Positions 17,596-27,030 of a stretch of DNA of 64,000 nt are shown here, piece after piece (position 1 is the first letter of the stretch; every line of letters starts with the position of its first letter). A program made the position numbers and the translations under genes. The notes beneath the pieces are model-generated. The model did not search any database. It was given only the letters and a program-made list of their open reading frames with translations, and was not told where the DNA came from. Source of the stretch: Pseudomonadota bacterium (lineage in GTDB: Bacteria > Pseudomonadota > Gammaproteobacteria > Steroidobacterales > MnTg04); assembly GCA_022560735.1 (NCBI GenBank), contig JADFSO010000007.1, positions 35,817-99,816 on the forward strand, written 5' to 3'.

Positions 17596-18900
17596 TCACC
17601 CCTGCATATTTTCTATCAACGCATCGCCAAACTCGCTGCACTTCAACAAGGTCGCGCCATCCATCTGTCTTTCGAAGTCGTAAGTTACGGTCTTGTTGGC
17701 GATGGTCTTGTCCATTGCGGCGACGATCTTGTCCGCTGCTTCGTCCCAGCCCATGTAGCGCATCATCAGTTCGCCGGAGAGAATCACCGAGCCGGGGTTG
17801 ACCTTGTCCTGGCCGGCGTATTTCGGTGCGGTGCCATGGGTGGCCTCGAAAATTGCGATACCGTTGCTGTAGTTGATGTTGCCACCCGGGGCTATGCCGA
17901 TGCCGCCGATCTGGGCAGCCAGCGCATCGGAGAGATAATCGCCGTTCAGATTCAATGTCGCGATCACATCGAAATCGTTGGGCCGGGTCAGTATTTGTTG
18001 CAGCATGATATCGGCGATCGTGTCCTTGATCAGGATCTTGCCCGCAGCCAGCGCCGCTTTTTGTTCGGTATTCGCCTCGTCTTCGCCTGTTTCCGCCTTG
18101 GTCCGTTCCCATTGCTCCCAGGTATAGACGTATTCACCGAATTCTTTCTCGGCCAGCGCGTAGCCCCAGTTACGGAACGCACCTTCGGTGTATTTCATGA
18201 TGTTGCCTTTGTGCACAAAAGTAACGCTCTTGCGTTTTTGTGCGATGGCGTATTGCAAAGCCGAGCGCACCAGCCTTTCGGTGCCCTGGCGTGAGACGGG
18301 CTTGATGCCGATGCCGGAGGTCTGCGGGAAACGGATTTTCTTGAAGCGATCGGGAAAAGCTTCCATGAAAATTTCCAGGAAACGCTGCACGTCTTCGCTG
18401 CCTTCCTCGAACTCGATGCCGGCGTAAATGTCCTCGGTATTTTCGCGGAAAATAACCATGTCCACGGCACCGGGGTTTTTGACCGGGGAGGGCACGCCTT
18501 CGAACCAGCGCACCGGGCGCAGGCAAACATACAGGTCGAGCAACTGGCGTAACGCGACATTGAGCGATCGCATGCCGCCGCCAATGGGGGTAGTCAGCGG
18601 GCCCTTGATCGAGACCAGGTAGTCGCGGCATGCCTGCACGGTTTCATCGGGCAACCAGTTCTCGAACTGGTCGTAAGCTTTTTGCCCGGCAAAAATCTCC
18701 AGCCAGTGAATTTTGCGCTCGCCGCCGTAGGCTTTTTCCACGGCAGAATCGAGTACGCGCACCGCGGCGCGCCAGATATCGGGACCGATGCCATCGCCTT
18801 CGATAAAGGGGATGATGGGGTTGTTCGGTACATTGAGGTCGCCGTTTTCAACGGTGATTTTTGCGCCGCCGATCGGGGCTTGGTATTTCGGGTTGCTCAT
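17596..18900 (-). CDS. icd: NADP-dependent isocitrate dehydrogenase
   Basis: 434 residues, the usual length for the prokaryotic NADP enzyme of the TCA cycle. Diagnostic segments are [38 protein letters not shown] (substrate Ser/Arg site), [55 protein letters not shown], Asp-rich [20 protein letters not shown] and [20 protein letters not shown] (NADP loop). It is cytosolic and produces 2-oxoglutarate and NADPH. Convergent with the S9-like gene. Confidence 0.97.
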   Translation of the reverse strand: MSNPKYQAPIGGAKITVENGDLNVPNNPIIPFIEGDGIGPDIWRAAVRVLDSAVEKAYGGERKIHWLEIFAGQKAYDQFENWLPDETVQACRDYLVSIKGPLTTPIGGGMRSLNVALRQLLDLYVCLRPVRWFEGVPSPVKNPGAVDMVIFRENTEDIYAGIEFEEGSEDVQRFLEIFMEAFPDRFKKIRFPQTSGIGIKPVSRQGTERLVRSALQYAIAQKRKSVTFVHKGNIMKYTEGAFRNWGYALAEKEFGEYVYTWEQWERTKAETGEDEANTEQKAALAAGKILIKDTIADIMLQQILTRPNDFDVIATLNLNGDYLSDALAAQIGGIGIAPGGNINYSNGIAIFEATHGTAPKYAGQDKVNPGSVILSGELMMRYMGWDEAADKIVAAMDKTIANKTVTYDFERQMDGATLLKCSEFGDALIENMQG

Positions 18901-18950
18901 ATTGGGTCAGTGCCTTTTTTGCTGTGATTGAAGGTTGCGGTAGATCCATT

Positions 18951-20926
18951 TTATGGTTGTGCGTAGCGTATTTCCACAAACAGGCTGCGGGCCCGGCCCG
19001 GCGTATAGCGGAAGCGGCCAAAGGCGAAATCGGCGCGCTCGGCATAATGGCTGTCGACCAGGTTATTGAGTCTGAGCGCCGCCGACCAGTTCGGGCTGAA
19101 ACGCTTGTTCAGCCTGAGATTCAGCAGATTGTGGCCGGTGTAATTGCCGCCAGCCCAGCGCAGTTGCACGCTGCCGAGACGCCGCGGTGCGCTACCCATT
19201 TCATCGCCGGAAGTAATGGTGGTGCCGCCGGCAAGCTGCTGGCTGAAATCGTAGCGGTGCAGGGCATAGCTGGCGGCGGCCTGCAGCGACCATGTGCCGT
19301 TGATTTGCCAGTACACGCTGGTTTCCAGACCGGTGTGCCGGGTCTTGCCGTTGTCGATGTTAAATCCATTCGCGTCGCGCAGGATGACGTTGCGTTTTTT
19401 CATCGCGTAAATGGTGACGTCGTATTCGAGTGTTTCACCAATGCTTTTGAGCCCGAGTTCGAAGCTGTCCAGGATCACCGAATCGAGATTGGCGATCTGC
19501 TGCTGGCTTTGCAATCGGTATAGTTCGGTGCTTTGCGGCGGGCGGAAGCCGCGGCTTAGCGAAGCATAGAGGGTGCGCCGCCGTCCGAGGTGGTACAACG
19601 CGCCGAGCTTGGGCGCGAGCTCGAAAAATCCGTCCTCACGGTCGGCCGGGCGAGTGTGCAGGCAGCCGCCAAAACCGCAGGGCGTTCCATCGTCGCGGTT
19701 GTTGCCGTCTGCCATGCGATTATCGTAATCGTAACGCAGATACTCAGCGCGCAGCCCGGCGTTTAGTTCCCAGCGACCGGTTTCGTGTTGTATCTGAATA
19801 TAAGGTGCGGCCATGTACGCGTTGACGGTGTAGTCGTAGTGTTTGCCGGCCGGGCGGGTTTCGATCAGGAAGGCCGAGCCATTGCTGATGGTGTTGGCCT
19901 GAATTTCCTCGAGAAAACCATGCGTGTATTCGAGGTCGAGGCCGTATATCAAGGAGCCCGATGGCCGGGTTACGTGGCGGCTGAATAACAGGCCGATGCT
20001 GTTTTGACCGTTGTCTTCGTCGGGCTCTCCTGGCAGGAAGTGCTGGCGAAACCGGGTGCTGGAATGACGGGCATAAAGCCTGAGATCCTGTTTTTGCCGT
20101 TCGCCCTCATCCCATGACCAGTGGGTAAGCAGGCGCAACGCGCGGTTGTCGCGAAAGGCGCCGGCCGCATCATTGCCGGCGCTCAGGGTGTCGTCTTTGT
20201 ACCCGTCCTGACCGGAAACGAAGCCGGCGGTCTGCTGATTGAGATAGGTTGCGGCGAGGGTGGCGCGGAAATGGCTATGGTCCAGGTCGCGCCGGTAAAA
20301 AAGATTCAGCTTGCCCTGGTCATAACCTGAATCGAGGCGCGCTCCGCCATCGTGGGTGCCGTTGGCGAGCAGGCGCCAGTCGCTGGATTGCCCACCGCTA
20401 TCGAATTTGACTCGGTAATAGTTGTCGGGGGCCTGCTTCTAAAGAGGTCGACTGTCCCGCCGGCTGGCGTCAGGAAATTCAGCAAGCCGTGCAAGGCATT
20501 GGCGTCATACAGCGCGCTGCCAGGGCCACGGATCACTTCTACGGCCTGCATTTGTTCGCTGTTGATCTCCATGAGCTGGTTGACGTTGCAGAAACCGGCT
20601 GGGCGTATGGCTACGCCGTCTTCGAGAAACAAGAAGGCGCCGCAGGAGCCGGGGCCGGTCAAAACAGGCGAGCGGATTGCGCTCAGGTGCTCCTGGCCGC
20701 TACCGGCGGTAACCCAGGCGCCGGGCGCCTGCACCAGCAGGTCGGCGATATGCGTGTGGGCAAGAGCTTGGATTGATTTTTGCTCGATTACCGCGGCATT
20801 GCCGGCGAGCTTGAGCGGGTCTTGCGAGTCGCGCATCGCGGTGACGACGACTTCATCGATGGCTGCCTGCGGGGGGTTGGTTTCGGCGGCTGTTGATGGC
20901 GTTACGAGTACGAAGAGGAAAAGCAT
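18951..20926 (-). pseudogene. TonB-dependent outer-membrane receptor, interrupted by a single frameshift
   Basis: From the ATG at 20926 (MLFLFVLVTPSTAAE, signal peptide) the plug domain is clear: DEVVVTAMRD (TonB-box region), IADLLVQAPGAWV, MQAVEVIRGPGSALYDANAL. The frame breaks at a G5 run on the plus strand (20427-20431; C5 on the coding strand). With six Cs it continues DNYYRVKFDSGGQSSDW and stays open through the barrel (FRPPQSTELYRLQS, RHTGLETSVYWQING, NLRLNKRFSPNWSAALRLNN) to the stop at 18951, giving 658 residues. Either the gene is recently inactivated, phase-variable, or a homopolymer sequencing error is present. The ligand is unknown. Confidence 0.8.
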
Positions 20927-20960
20927 GCCCGGGAGAAAGTGCCTCCCCTGTGTATTTTTC

Positions 20961-21022
20961 GCGGCTGAAGTCGCTCCTACAAAGATCTCCTGTTCTTGTA
21001 GGAGGGCCTTCAGGCCCGATAA
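20961..21022. repeat. REP-like palindromes, two adjacent units
   Basis: Unit 1 (20961-20984) reads CGCGGCTGAAGTCGCTCCTA then CAA, with a stem between GCGGCT and the opposing half. Unit 2 (20997-21022) reads TTGTAGGAGGGCCTTCAGGC then CCGATA. Both carry the GTAGGAG head and a GC-rich imperfect palindrome typical of gammaproteobacterial REP elements, in opposite orientation to each other. They lie between the receptor start and the thioesterase gene. Confidence 0.75.
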
Positions 21023-21040
21023 TAGACCATGCCTCAGGCG

Positions 21041-21064
21041 GAAAATAAATCTGTTCCCCTTTTT
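21041..21064. repeat. GGGGACAGATTTATTTT-type short repeat, copy 1
   Basis: GGAAAATAAATCTGTTCCCC followed by TTTT. It matches the copies at 22097-22194 apart from one T/C difference. It overlaps nothing but the tail of the region just after the thioesterase stop. Confidence 0.65.
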
Positions 21065-21071
21065 CGAGCCG

Positions 21072-21497
21072 TCAGCGACTTTGTATACGTTCGATCCGGT
21101 CACGGACTTCATCCGGGAGGGGCGCCTTGCAATTGTTCTGGTAATCGAAACACACGATCGTTCCGCTGCCTTCGGCGACGATCTTTCCGGTTGCGTGGCT
21201 GGCTATGGCATACAGCATTTTGCAGCGATCTTCTTTCAGCTCGGTAACGCTGGCGCCGACCGAGACCGTGTCGGGGTAGTTCAACGGGAGTTTGAACCGG
21301 CACTCGGTGTGCGCCAGGATCGGGCCGATACCGGTCTTGTCCATGTACTCCATGAAACCGGTCTGCTCGACATAGGCGATCCGCGCAGACTCGAAATAGC
21401 GAAAATAAATGATGTTGTTGACATGGTTGAAAGCATCCATCTCGCCCCAGACCACGGGCAATTCGATGACCACCGGATAGTCATCGAGGACTTTCAA
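21072..21497 (-). CDS. Acyl-CoA thioesterase, YbgC/4-hydroxybenzoyl-CoA thioesterase family
   Basis: 141 residues, single hot-dog domain. WGEMDAFNHVNNIIYFRYFE holds the catalytic Asp and the HVNN helix start of the YbgC/FadM type; ARIAYVEQTGFMEY and AHTECRFKLPLNYPDTV follow as expected. It should hydrolyse acyl-CoA thioesters in the cytosol. It overlaps the upstream zinc-ribbon gene by four bases (ATGA), implying translational coupling. Confidence 0.88.
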   Translation of the reverse strand: MKVLDDYPVVIELPVVWGEMDAFNHVNNIIYFRYFESARIAYVEQTGFMEYMDKTGIGPILAHTECRFKLPLNYPDTVSVGASVTELKEDRCKMLYAIASHATGKIVAEGSGTIVCFDYQNNCKAPLPDEVRDRIERIQSR

Positions 21498-21724
21498 TTG
21501 CCCCGTTCCTTGATCACCAGTTGCGGCCCACCGGGCGGTCCGAAAGTATGCTTGCTAAACACGCCATAAATGTGCCCGCAGTCGGCGCACTGGGCGACAA
21601 AAAACCACGGCTGGCCTTTTTTTGCGGTTTCGGAACTGGGCCGTGAGACGATCTTGTCCATGCCGCGTACCGCACAGGAGGGGCAGCTGGGATCGGCGAT
21701 GTCGTTGGATTGTTCTTCGGTCAT
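21494..21724 (-). CDS. Small zinc-ribbon protein
   Basis: 76 residues with two CxxC knuckles: DPSCPSCAVRGMDKIV and VAQCADCGHIYGVF. These would bind one zinc. The remainder is short and polar, ending GGPQLVIKERGN. Its stop overlaps the thioesterase start, so the two are made together. Function unknown. Confidence 0.7.
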   Translation of the reverse strand: MTEEQSNDIADPSCPSCAVRGMDKIVSRPSSETAKKGQPWFFVAQCADCGHIYGVFSKHTFGPPGGPQLVIKERGN

Positions 21725-21742
21725 GATCGGATGACTTTGTTT

Positions 21743-21768
21743 TATCGGGCCTGAAGGCCCTCCTACAA
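21743..21768. repeat. REP-like palindrome, inverted copy
   Basis: TATCGGGCCTGAAGGCCCTC followed by CTACAA is the exact 26-base reverse complement of the unit at 20997-21022. The two copies flank the thioesterase/zinc-ribbon pair. Confidence 0.75.
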
Positions 21769-21787
21769 AAAAAATTTAAGACCATTT

Positions 21788-22036
21788 TTAACCGGATTGA
21801 TCCACTTTTTCGTAGACCAGCGAGGGGCGGTCTCCGCGACGCGAATAGCGGTGCGTGCTGCGCATATCCTCGAAAGCGACATCGCGCTGCTCGGTGCTTG
21901 CGTACCAGTGAAATTTCTCCCAGCCCTCATCGACCAGGTTACGAAAGGGGTCCTCCCGGTTCAGCGTCACCTTGATGCCGAATGGCCGCGGTAGACCGCG
22001 TTGCTCGGCGAGATTGTGTTCGTCGGAAATTTCCAT
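21788..22036 (-). CDS. Small hypothetical protein
   Basis: 82 residues from the ATG at 22036 (MEISDEHNLAEQRGLPRPFG). An earlier in-frame ATG adds 15 basic residues lacking a ribosome site. The protein is charged and soluble (IKVTLNREDPFRNLVDEGWE; RYSRRGDRPSLVYEKVDQ). I do not recognise it. It is bounded by a REP unit on one side and the short-repeat cluster on the other. Confidence 0.55.
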   Translation of the reverse strand: MEISDEHNLAEQRGLPRPFGIKVTLNREDPFRNLVDEGWEKFHWYASTEQRDVAFEDMRSTHRYSRRGDRPSLVYEKVDQSG

Positions 22037-22096
22037 GCGCTTCCTGTTGCAGTTGTTGTTAAAAGAACGCCCCGGCAGCAATATTATTGCATAAAT

Positions 22097-22194
22097 AAGG
22101 GGTCAGATTTATTTTGAAAAAAGGGACAGATTTATTTTTGAACCTGCCTCGAGGATACATAGCGCACGGGGAAAAATAAATCTGTCCCCTTTTT
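22097..22194. repeat. Cluster of three GGGGACAGATTTATTTT-type repeats
   Basis: Direct copies AAGGGGTCAGATTTATTTT (22097-22115) and AAAAAAGGGACAGATTTATT plus TTT (22117-22139) face an inverted copy at 22172-22194. The outer pair forms a 23-base inverted repeat with one mismatch around a 32-base centre. No transposase gene is present here. It lies upstream of the gene at 21788 and downstream of the kinase gene. Confidence 0.65.
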
Positions 22195-22885
22195 AATGGA
22201 ACTGGCGGTCGTTGGCGCCTTCGCGATCCTGCCAGCGCAGTATTTTTCTGGTGACGAACAGGTACACGCGTTTGCCGGTGGCGGCCCAGACGCGGGCGGG
22301 CCAGGCCGGCGTATTGAGGATTGCGATTTGCCGCCGGGTCAGTTTTTCCGGGATGTAATTGCGTTTGTGTTTGAGCAGGTGACGCAGGTCCTCGCGCGCC
22401 AGCATCCGGAAAATCGCGCCGCGCTTCGCCGGGCACCAGGCGAGCTGGAAATCCACCAGCGCGGGCGACCCGTCGGGTGTGACCAGCCAGTTGGCCTCCT
22501 TGGCGAGGTCATTGTGGGTAATCCCCGCCCGGTGCAGGCGGCGCAACAGCGTCAATGCCTGGCGGTAGTAGCCCGGATCGAGAGGCCTTGCCTGCTGCAT
22601 CGGCTGGCCTGCTATCCAGCCGCGCTCAAGCATCGCCCCGTCCCAGCCGAGCAGGGCGGGTATCCCGTCCATCCCGTCTGCATGCAGCAAGGCGCGGGCT
22701 TCGCGGCGCGCCAGCCAGCGCGCGATGGGGCGGGCCCACACTCGGGCCGCCGTGGTGTCGCGCCTAATCCATTGCTCTTCGTTGTGCTCGACCCGCATGA
22801 TCCGTCCAAACAAATCGGATTTGAGCTGGGTTTCAGCGCTGTCGTGACTATCGCTCAATTTCGTAAGCCTTTGTTTATTGGACAA
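22193..22885 (-). CDS. RIO1/Kdo-kinase-like protein kinase
   Basis: 230 residues. The kinase core is present: LLRRLHRAGITHNDLAKEAN (catalytic loop HNDL-x-K-x-x-N) and SPALVDFQLAW, where the metal-binding DFG Asp is kept but Gly is Gln. The N-lobe is short (EARALLHADGMDGIPALLGW), as in RIO/KdkA-type kinases. Substrates could be proteins or lipopolysaccharide sugars. The longest frame starts with TTG at 22885 (MSNKQRL...); an ATG at 22798 is an alternative. Divergent from the AAA-WD40 gene, 75 bases away. Confidence 0.7.
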   Translation of the reverse strand: MSNKQRLTKLSDSHDSAETQLKSDLFGRIMRVEHNEEQWIRRDTTAARVWARPIARWLARREARALLHADGMDGIPALLGWDGAMLERGWIAGQPMQQARPLDPGYYRQALTLLRRLHRAGITHNDLAKEANWLVTPDGSPALVDFQLAWCPAKRGAIFRMLAREDLRHLLKHKRNYIPEKLTRRQIAILNTPAWPARVWAATGKRVYLFVTRKILRWQDREGANDRQFH

Positions 22886-22960
22886 GATTAGCCCCAGCGC
22901 GACCGGTTGACCAGTGCCTGCTGGTACAACTGTCCGGGTTTAGCCAGAATGTGGGGGACC

Positions 22961-25900
22961 ATGAGCGGAACCCAGCGTAAATTGGCTGCCGGCGACGGCA
23001 GATCTTCGACCGGCAGTTTTTATGTCGTGGGTGGCCCGGTGCAGTCCGACCGGCCTTGCTATGTTCTGCGCAAGGCAGACGAAAAGCTGTTCGACAGTCT
23101 GCGTGAAAACGACTACTGCTACGTACTGGGTCCGCGCCAGATCGGCAAGTCCAGCCTGATGGCGGCCACGGCTCGACGTCTCAGCGATGAAGACGAACTG
23201 GTTGCCGTCGTCGATCTGACCCAGGTGATCTCCAAACAGGCAGGCACCGACCCATCCCGCTGGTTCTACGGCATCGCCTACCGGATCGTTCGCGATCTCA
23301 GGCTTCGCGTCGACCTGCAATCGTGGTGGCAGGAACGCGGTGCGCTGACCATGCAACATCGCCTTTTCGATTTTTTCCGGGAAATCGTGCTGGCGAACAC
23401 GAGCCGCCCGGTCACCGTGTTTTTCGATGAAATAGAAGACACGCTGGGTCTGCCATTTGCGGAGGAGTTTTTTTCCGGGCTGAGAGCCTGCCATAACTCG
23501 CGGGCGGCCGAGCCCGATTTCGAGCGCCTGCGGTTTGTCATTATTGGTGTCGCGACACCGATGCAGCTGTGCCCGAACCAGGCACATGCGCCGTTTCCGA
23601 TCAGCCGGCAGATCGATCTCAACGATTTTACGCTGACCGAGGCCGGTGGTCTGCTGCCGGGACTCGATCTCGATGCGCAACGGGCGGCCCGGGTGCTTGA
23701 ACGTATCAGGTACTGGACCGGTGGGCACCCCTACCTGACCCAGAAAATTTGTCGTGCGGTATCCAGGCGAAAGGTGGGGGAAGAAACCGGCGACACCGTC
23801 GATGAGATAGTCAACGAACAGTTCCTGGCGAGAAACCGTGCGCGCGAGGAACCGAATCTCGCAATGGTCAGGCGGCGATTATCAACCCGGCGCAAGGATG
23901 CAGCGGCGCTGACATTGTATGGAAAACTGTGCAAGGGCAAGGCGATCGCACATGACCCGCGCTCGCGAGTACATCAGACGCTCTGCCTGGCCGGCCTGGT
24001 GCGGGCCAATAAAGAACACCAGCTGGTGGTCAGAAACCGCATCTACAAACAGGTGTTTACGCCGCGCTGGGTTAACCAGCAATTGCCGTTCGACTGGAAG
24101 GGGCTGAGCAAGGCGTTGGTGGTCGGTCTGTTATTGCTGGGCGTGCCTCTTTGGTATACGCAGATCCTGCCGCGCCCGTATATCGAAACGCTGAGCGCCG
24201 CGACCGAGGATTACCAGCTGGCAATGGCTGCATATAACGATTTGCGCTCGATACCGGGTTATGGCGAGACCGCGGACCGCCTCTTGTCCGGTGTGCTGAT
24301 GAGGCGGAGTCTGCGTGCCATGAGCTTGCCGCAGGCGCTGGAAGCGGATCAGGGTTTGCGTACCATGCCTGATAACAGTGCATTGGCCGATCAGTTGCTC
24401 GCCGGATTCTGGGACCGCCGGGCGCAGCAGGCCGAGCAGGCCGAACAGCGCGACGAGGCCTTGTTGTTCAGGCTCTACAGCCTGATCGACGATCGGCCCT
24501 ACCGCAGGCGGCAGATCGCCGAGCTGATCGGCAATGATTACCCGGTTCTGGCTGCGACCATCCGGCCTCTGGGTCCGTTGCAACAGGCGATCATCAGCGC
24601 CGATGGCGAGCGGGTAACGACGCTGGCCGCCGGGGGTTCGTTGCAGGTTTGGGACGGTCGCGACGGCACGGCGATGAACCCGGCAGCAACGGTCCTTGCG
24701 GCCGAGGAATACGTGGCTCTGGATCGCGAGATACTGGTGGCCCTCGAGGGCCGCATTCGTGGCGTGAGCCTGGAACTGCTGATCGACCACCCGGACCCGT
24801 CCGCGCTCATGATTCGAGTCATTTCACCGCAGGGTACATCGGTGAGCCTGAATTCATCCGCGGCGAAGAAGACCAGCGACACCCTGGTTTTCGATGCCGG
24901 CAGTCACGGCGCGCTGGCGGGTTTCGATCGTGAAGAGATGCGCGGTGGCTGGCAGCTGCATATCGAGGATCACCAGAAGCAGGCGCAGGGCAGGCTCATC
25001 GGCTGGCGGCTGCGTTTTGCAGGCTTCGACCAGCAAGCGCAACAGGAAATGCTGCCCGCCCCGATCAATTTGCCGCAGCCGCGCCGCACGGAAAGAACCC
25101 GCATCGTGCTGAGCGCGAGCGGGCGCTATGCCGCGGCCTACAGTGATAGCGAAACTCTGGGTGGCCTGGTCAACATCTGGGATCTTCATGCCGGCGTGCA
25201 GCTATCCCGGCCCGTGCGCGGCGCCGGTCTGGCTCCGTTTGCGTTTGCCGATGACGACCGGCTTCTGCTGGCGCTGGATGCGGCCGGCGAGAATCTGCTC
25301 GCCTGGGATATTCGAGACGGTTCCGTACAGATGACGATCGAAGCGCTGCAACATTTTGCAGAGGTGCCGGTACTGGGTCCAGCCAACACTCTGATGATGG
25401 TCGAGGACCGCGATGAGCAGGGACTGCCCCTGCTGCGGGTTTTTGCGCTGGACCAGCGCAGTGAACTGACCCGAATCCCGTTTGCGCAAAAACCACGTGC
25501 GCTGGCGATAGATCCACAGCAAGGCCGCTGGCTTGCCTCATCCACCGGCGATCGTGCCGTGGAAATCTGGGATCTCGCGGCCGAGGAACTGGTGGATGAA
25601 TACCTGCTGGATTTTCCGGTCGATCGCCTGGTGGTTGACCGGCGCGGTCGCTGGCTGGCCGCCATCGGGACGGATGGCTCGGTCGATATTCGCGCCGTCG
25701 ATGGCCGCGGCGGCCGGTCGTTGAGAACCGTGATCAGCGAGTCCGCAGGATTGGTTTTCCACCCGGCGGAGGACGCGGTCCTGGTCTTGCGCCAGGGCGC
25801 CTGGCAGCTGCTCGGCTTGCCCGCGGGAGAAGCCTTGTCGCCACCCTTGCGCCACGTTGGCGGCGGCGCCAGCCTCCTGGCCGCGGTGACCGCGGACGGG

Positions 25901-27010
25901 AAGGTGATGACCGGCAGCGAGGGGCATGCCCTGCGCTTGTGGGATATTCCCGAGTCCGGTTCGCGATCGGGCAGGGGTTCACGTTATGGCCGCGGCGATG
26001 ATTTGACCGCGGTCAAGACGAGCCAGGATGGGCAATGGGTGGCTGCCGGTCTAGCCGATGGCGACATTCGAATCTGGCAGCGGATCGATGATGAGGTGCG
26101 TTCGCAACACCTGCCCGCCGATAGCGCGTTTTCCGCTGCGATAAGCGCGCTGGCTTTTGACCCGGGCTCAAACCTGGTGGCCGTGGCGGACCGGGCCGGT
26201 GCGATTCGCCTGGTAGACCAAGCCAGCGGCGACAGTCTTCTGCTGGGAAGCCAGGCCGGGGTCGTCGGTCATTTGTTGTTCAGTCCGGATGGCTCGCGAC
26301 TGGCGGCGGCTGGCGAGTTGGGGGCCCGCCTGTGGTTTGTTGACAGGATCGGCGAATCGGTCCCGCTGGGCAGCGAGGATCCCGTTTCTCACCTGGTTTT
26401 CAGCCCGGACGGCAGTCTGCTGGCGATCAGCCCGGAACTCGGCGAGCTGTCGGTCTGGCATGCCGCCTCGGGCGACTCGGCCGGGAGCGTCCGGCCGCAG
26501 GGCCAGGTCAGCGTGGCGGCATTCAGCCCGGACCAGGGGGTGTTGGCCACCGGCAGCAGGGATGGCACCTTACAGTTCTGGGGTCTCGATGATGGCGCGG
26601 CGGTCTGGCCGGCCGTACAACTGGGGGGCCCGGTCAGGGAGATGGCGTTTGCCGGCGCAGGCAGGTCGCTGGTTGCGATCAGCGACGGTTGGGCGCATCT
26701 GCTTACCCTGTCTTTTAGCGGGCCGCGGGTTGTGCAAAGCCGGTTTTTGCCCGAACGCATTCCGCATGGCGGCTTTTTCCTGTCGGGTGATGATCCGCTC
26801 AGTCTGCAGTATCTGGATTGGGTCGATGGCGGTGAACACCGGATTCGGACGCTGGAGATGGACAGTGCGGAACTGGGAGGCTGGGCCGGCGATAGCGGTG
26901 ATTTGACCGCGCGCTGGCAGGATCTGCTCAATCTTGCTCTTGACCCGGATGGCCAGATCAGGGCGGGCGACTCGGTTTTCGATCTTGCCCGCAGCCTGGA
27001 CGAACGATAA
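22961..27010 (+). CDS. Large AAA-like ATPase / transmembrane / P-domain / WD40 protein
   Basis: 1349 residues from the ATG at 22961 (GGGGGA upstream). Domains in order: AAA_35-type NTPase (about 15-340) with Walker A GPRQIGKSS at 57-65 and Walker B VTVFFDEIED around 156; one membrane helix at about 383-402; a helical stretch (400-540); a first propeller-like blade (540-595); a P/Homo-B-like domain (about 600-690: SLELLIDHPDPSALMIRVIS, later GGWQLHIEDH and GWRLRFAG); then repeated WD40-like blades to about 1300 (LAIDPQQGRWLASSTGDRAV, LVFSPDGSLLAI, ATGSRDGTLQFWG). Topology suggests a cytosolic ATPase and periplasmic propeller. Function unknown; signalling or defence-like sensing is possible. 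Confidence 0.8.
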   Translation: MSGTQRKLAAGDGRSSTGSFYVVGGPVQSDRPCYVLRKADEKLFDSLRENDYCYVLGPRQIGKSSLMAATARRLSDEDELVAVVDLTQVISKQAGTDPSRWFYGIAYRIVRDLRLRVDLQSWWQERGALTMQHRLFDFFREIVLANTSRPVTVFFDEIEDTLGLPFAEEFFSGLRACHNSRAAEPDFERLRFVIIGVATPMQLCPNQAHAPFPISRQIDLNDFTLTEAGGLLPGLDLDAQRAARVLERIRYWTGGHPYLTQKICRAVSRRKVGEETGDTVDEIVNEQFLARNRAREEPNLAMVRRRLSTRRKDAAALTLYGKLCKGKAIAHDPRSRVHQTLCLAGLVRANKEHQLVVRNRIYKQVFTPRWVNQQLPFDWKGLSKALVVGLLLLGVPLWYTQILPRPYIETLSAATEDYQLAMAAYNDLRSIPGYGETADRLLSGVLMRRSLRAMSLPQALEADQGLRTMPDNSALADQLLAGFWDRRAQQAEQAEQRDEALLFRLYSLIDDRPYRRRQIAELIGNDYPVLAATIRPLGPLQQAIISADGERVTTLAAGGSLQVWDGRDGTAMNPAATVLAAEEYVALDREILVALEGRIRGVSLELLIDHPDPSALMIRVISPQGTSVSLNSSAAKKTSDTLVFDAGSHGALAGFDREEMRGGWQLHIEDHQKQAQGRLIGWRLRFAGFDQQAQQEMLPAPINLPQPRRTERTRIVLSASGRYAAAYSDSETLGGLVNIWDLHAGVQLSRPVRGAGLAPFAFADDDRLLLALDAAGENLLAWDIRDGSVQMTIEALQHFAEVPVLGPANTLMMVEDRDEQGLPLLRVFALDQRSELTRIPFAQKPRALAIDPQQGRWLASSTGDRAVEIWDLAAEELVDEYLLDFPVDRLVVDRRGRWLAAIGTDGSVDIRAVDGRGGRSLRTVISESAGLVFHPAEDAVLVLRQGAWQLLGLPAGEALSPPLRHVGGGASLLAAVTADGKVMTGSEGHALRLWDIPESGSRSGRGSRYGRGDDLTAVKTSQDGQWVAAGLADGDIRIWQRIDDEVRSQHLPADSAFSAAISALAFDPGSNLVAVADRAGAIRLVDQASGDSLLLGSQAGVVGHLLFSPDGSRLAAAGELGARLWFVDRIGESVPLGSEDPVSHLVFSPDGSLLAISPELGELSVWHAASGDSAGSVRPQGQVSVAAFSPDQGVLATGSRDGTLQFWGLDDGAAVWPAVQLGGPVREMAFAGAGRSLVAISDGWAHLLTLSFSGPRVVQSRFLPERIPHGGFFLSGDDPLSLQYLDWVDGGEHRIRTLEMDSAELGGWAGDSGDLTARWQDLLNLALDPDGQIRAGDSVFDLARSLDER

Positions 27011-27030
27011 CAGGCGTGGTCCTGGCCCGG

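Noticed and set aside
20352..21569. Long plus-strand frame of 405 codons
   Set aside because: Antisense to the receptor plug and the thioesterase, with no recognisable domain; the minus-strand proteins explain the openness.
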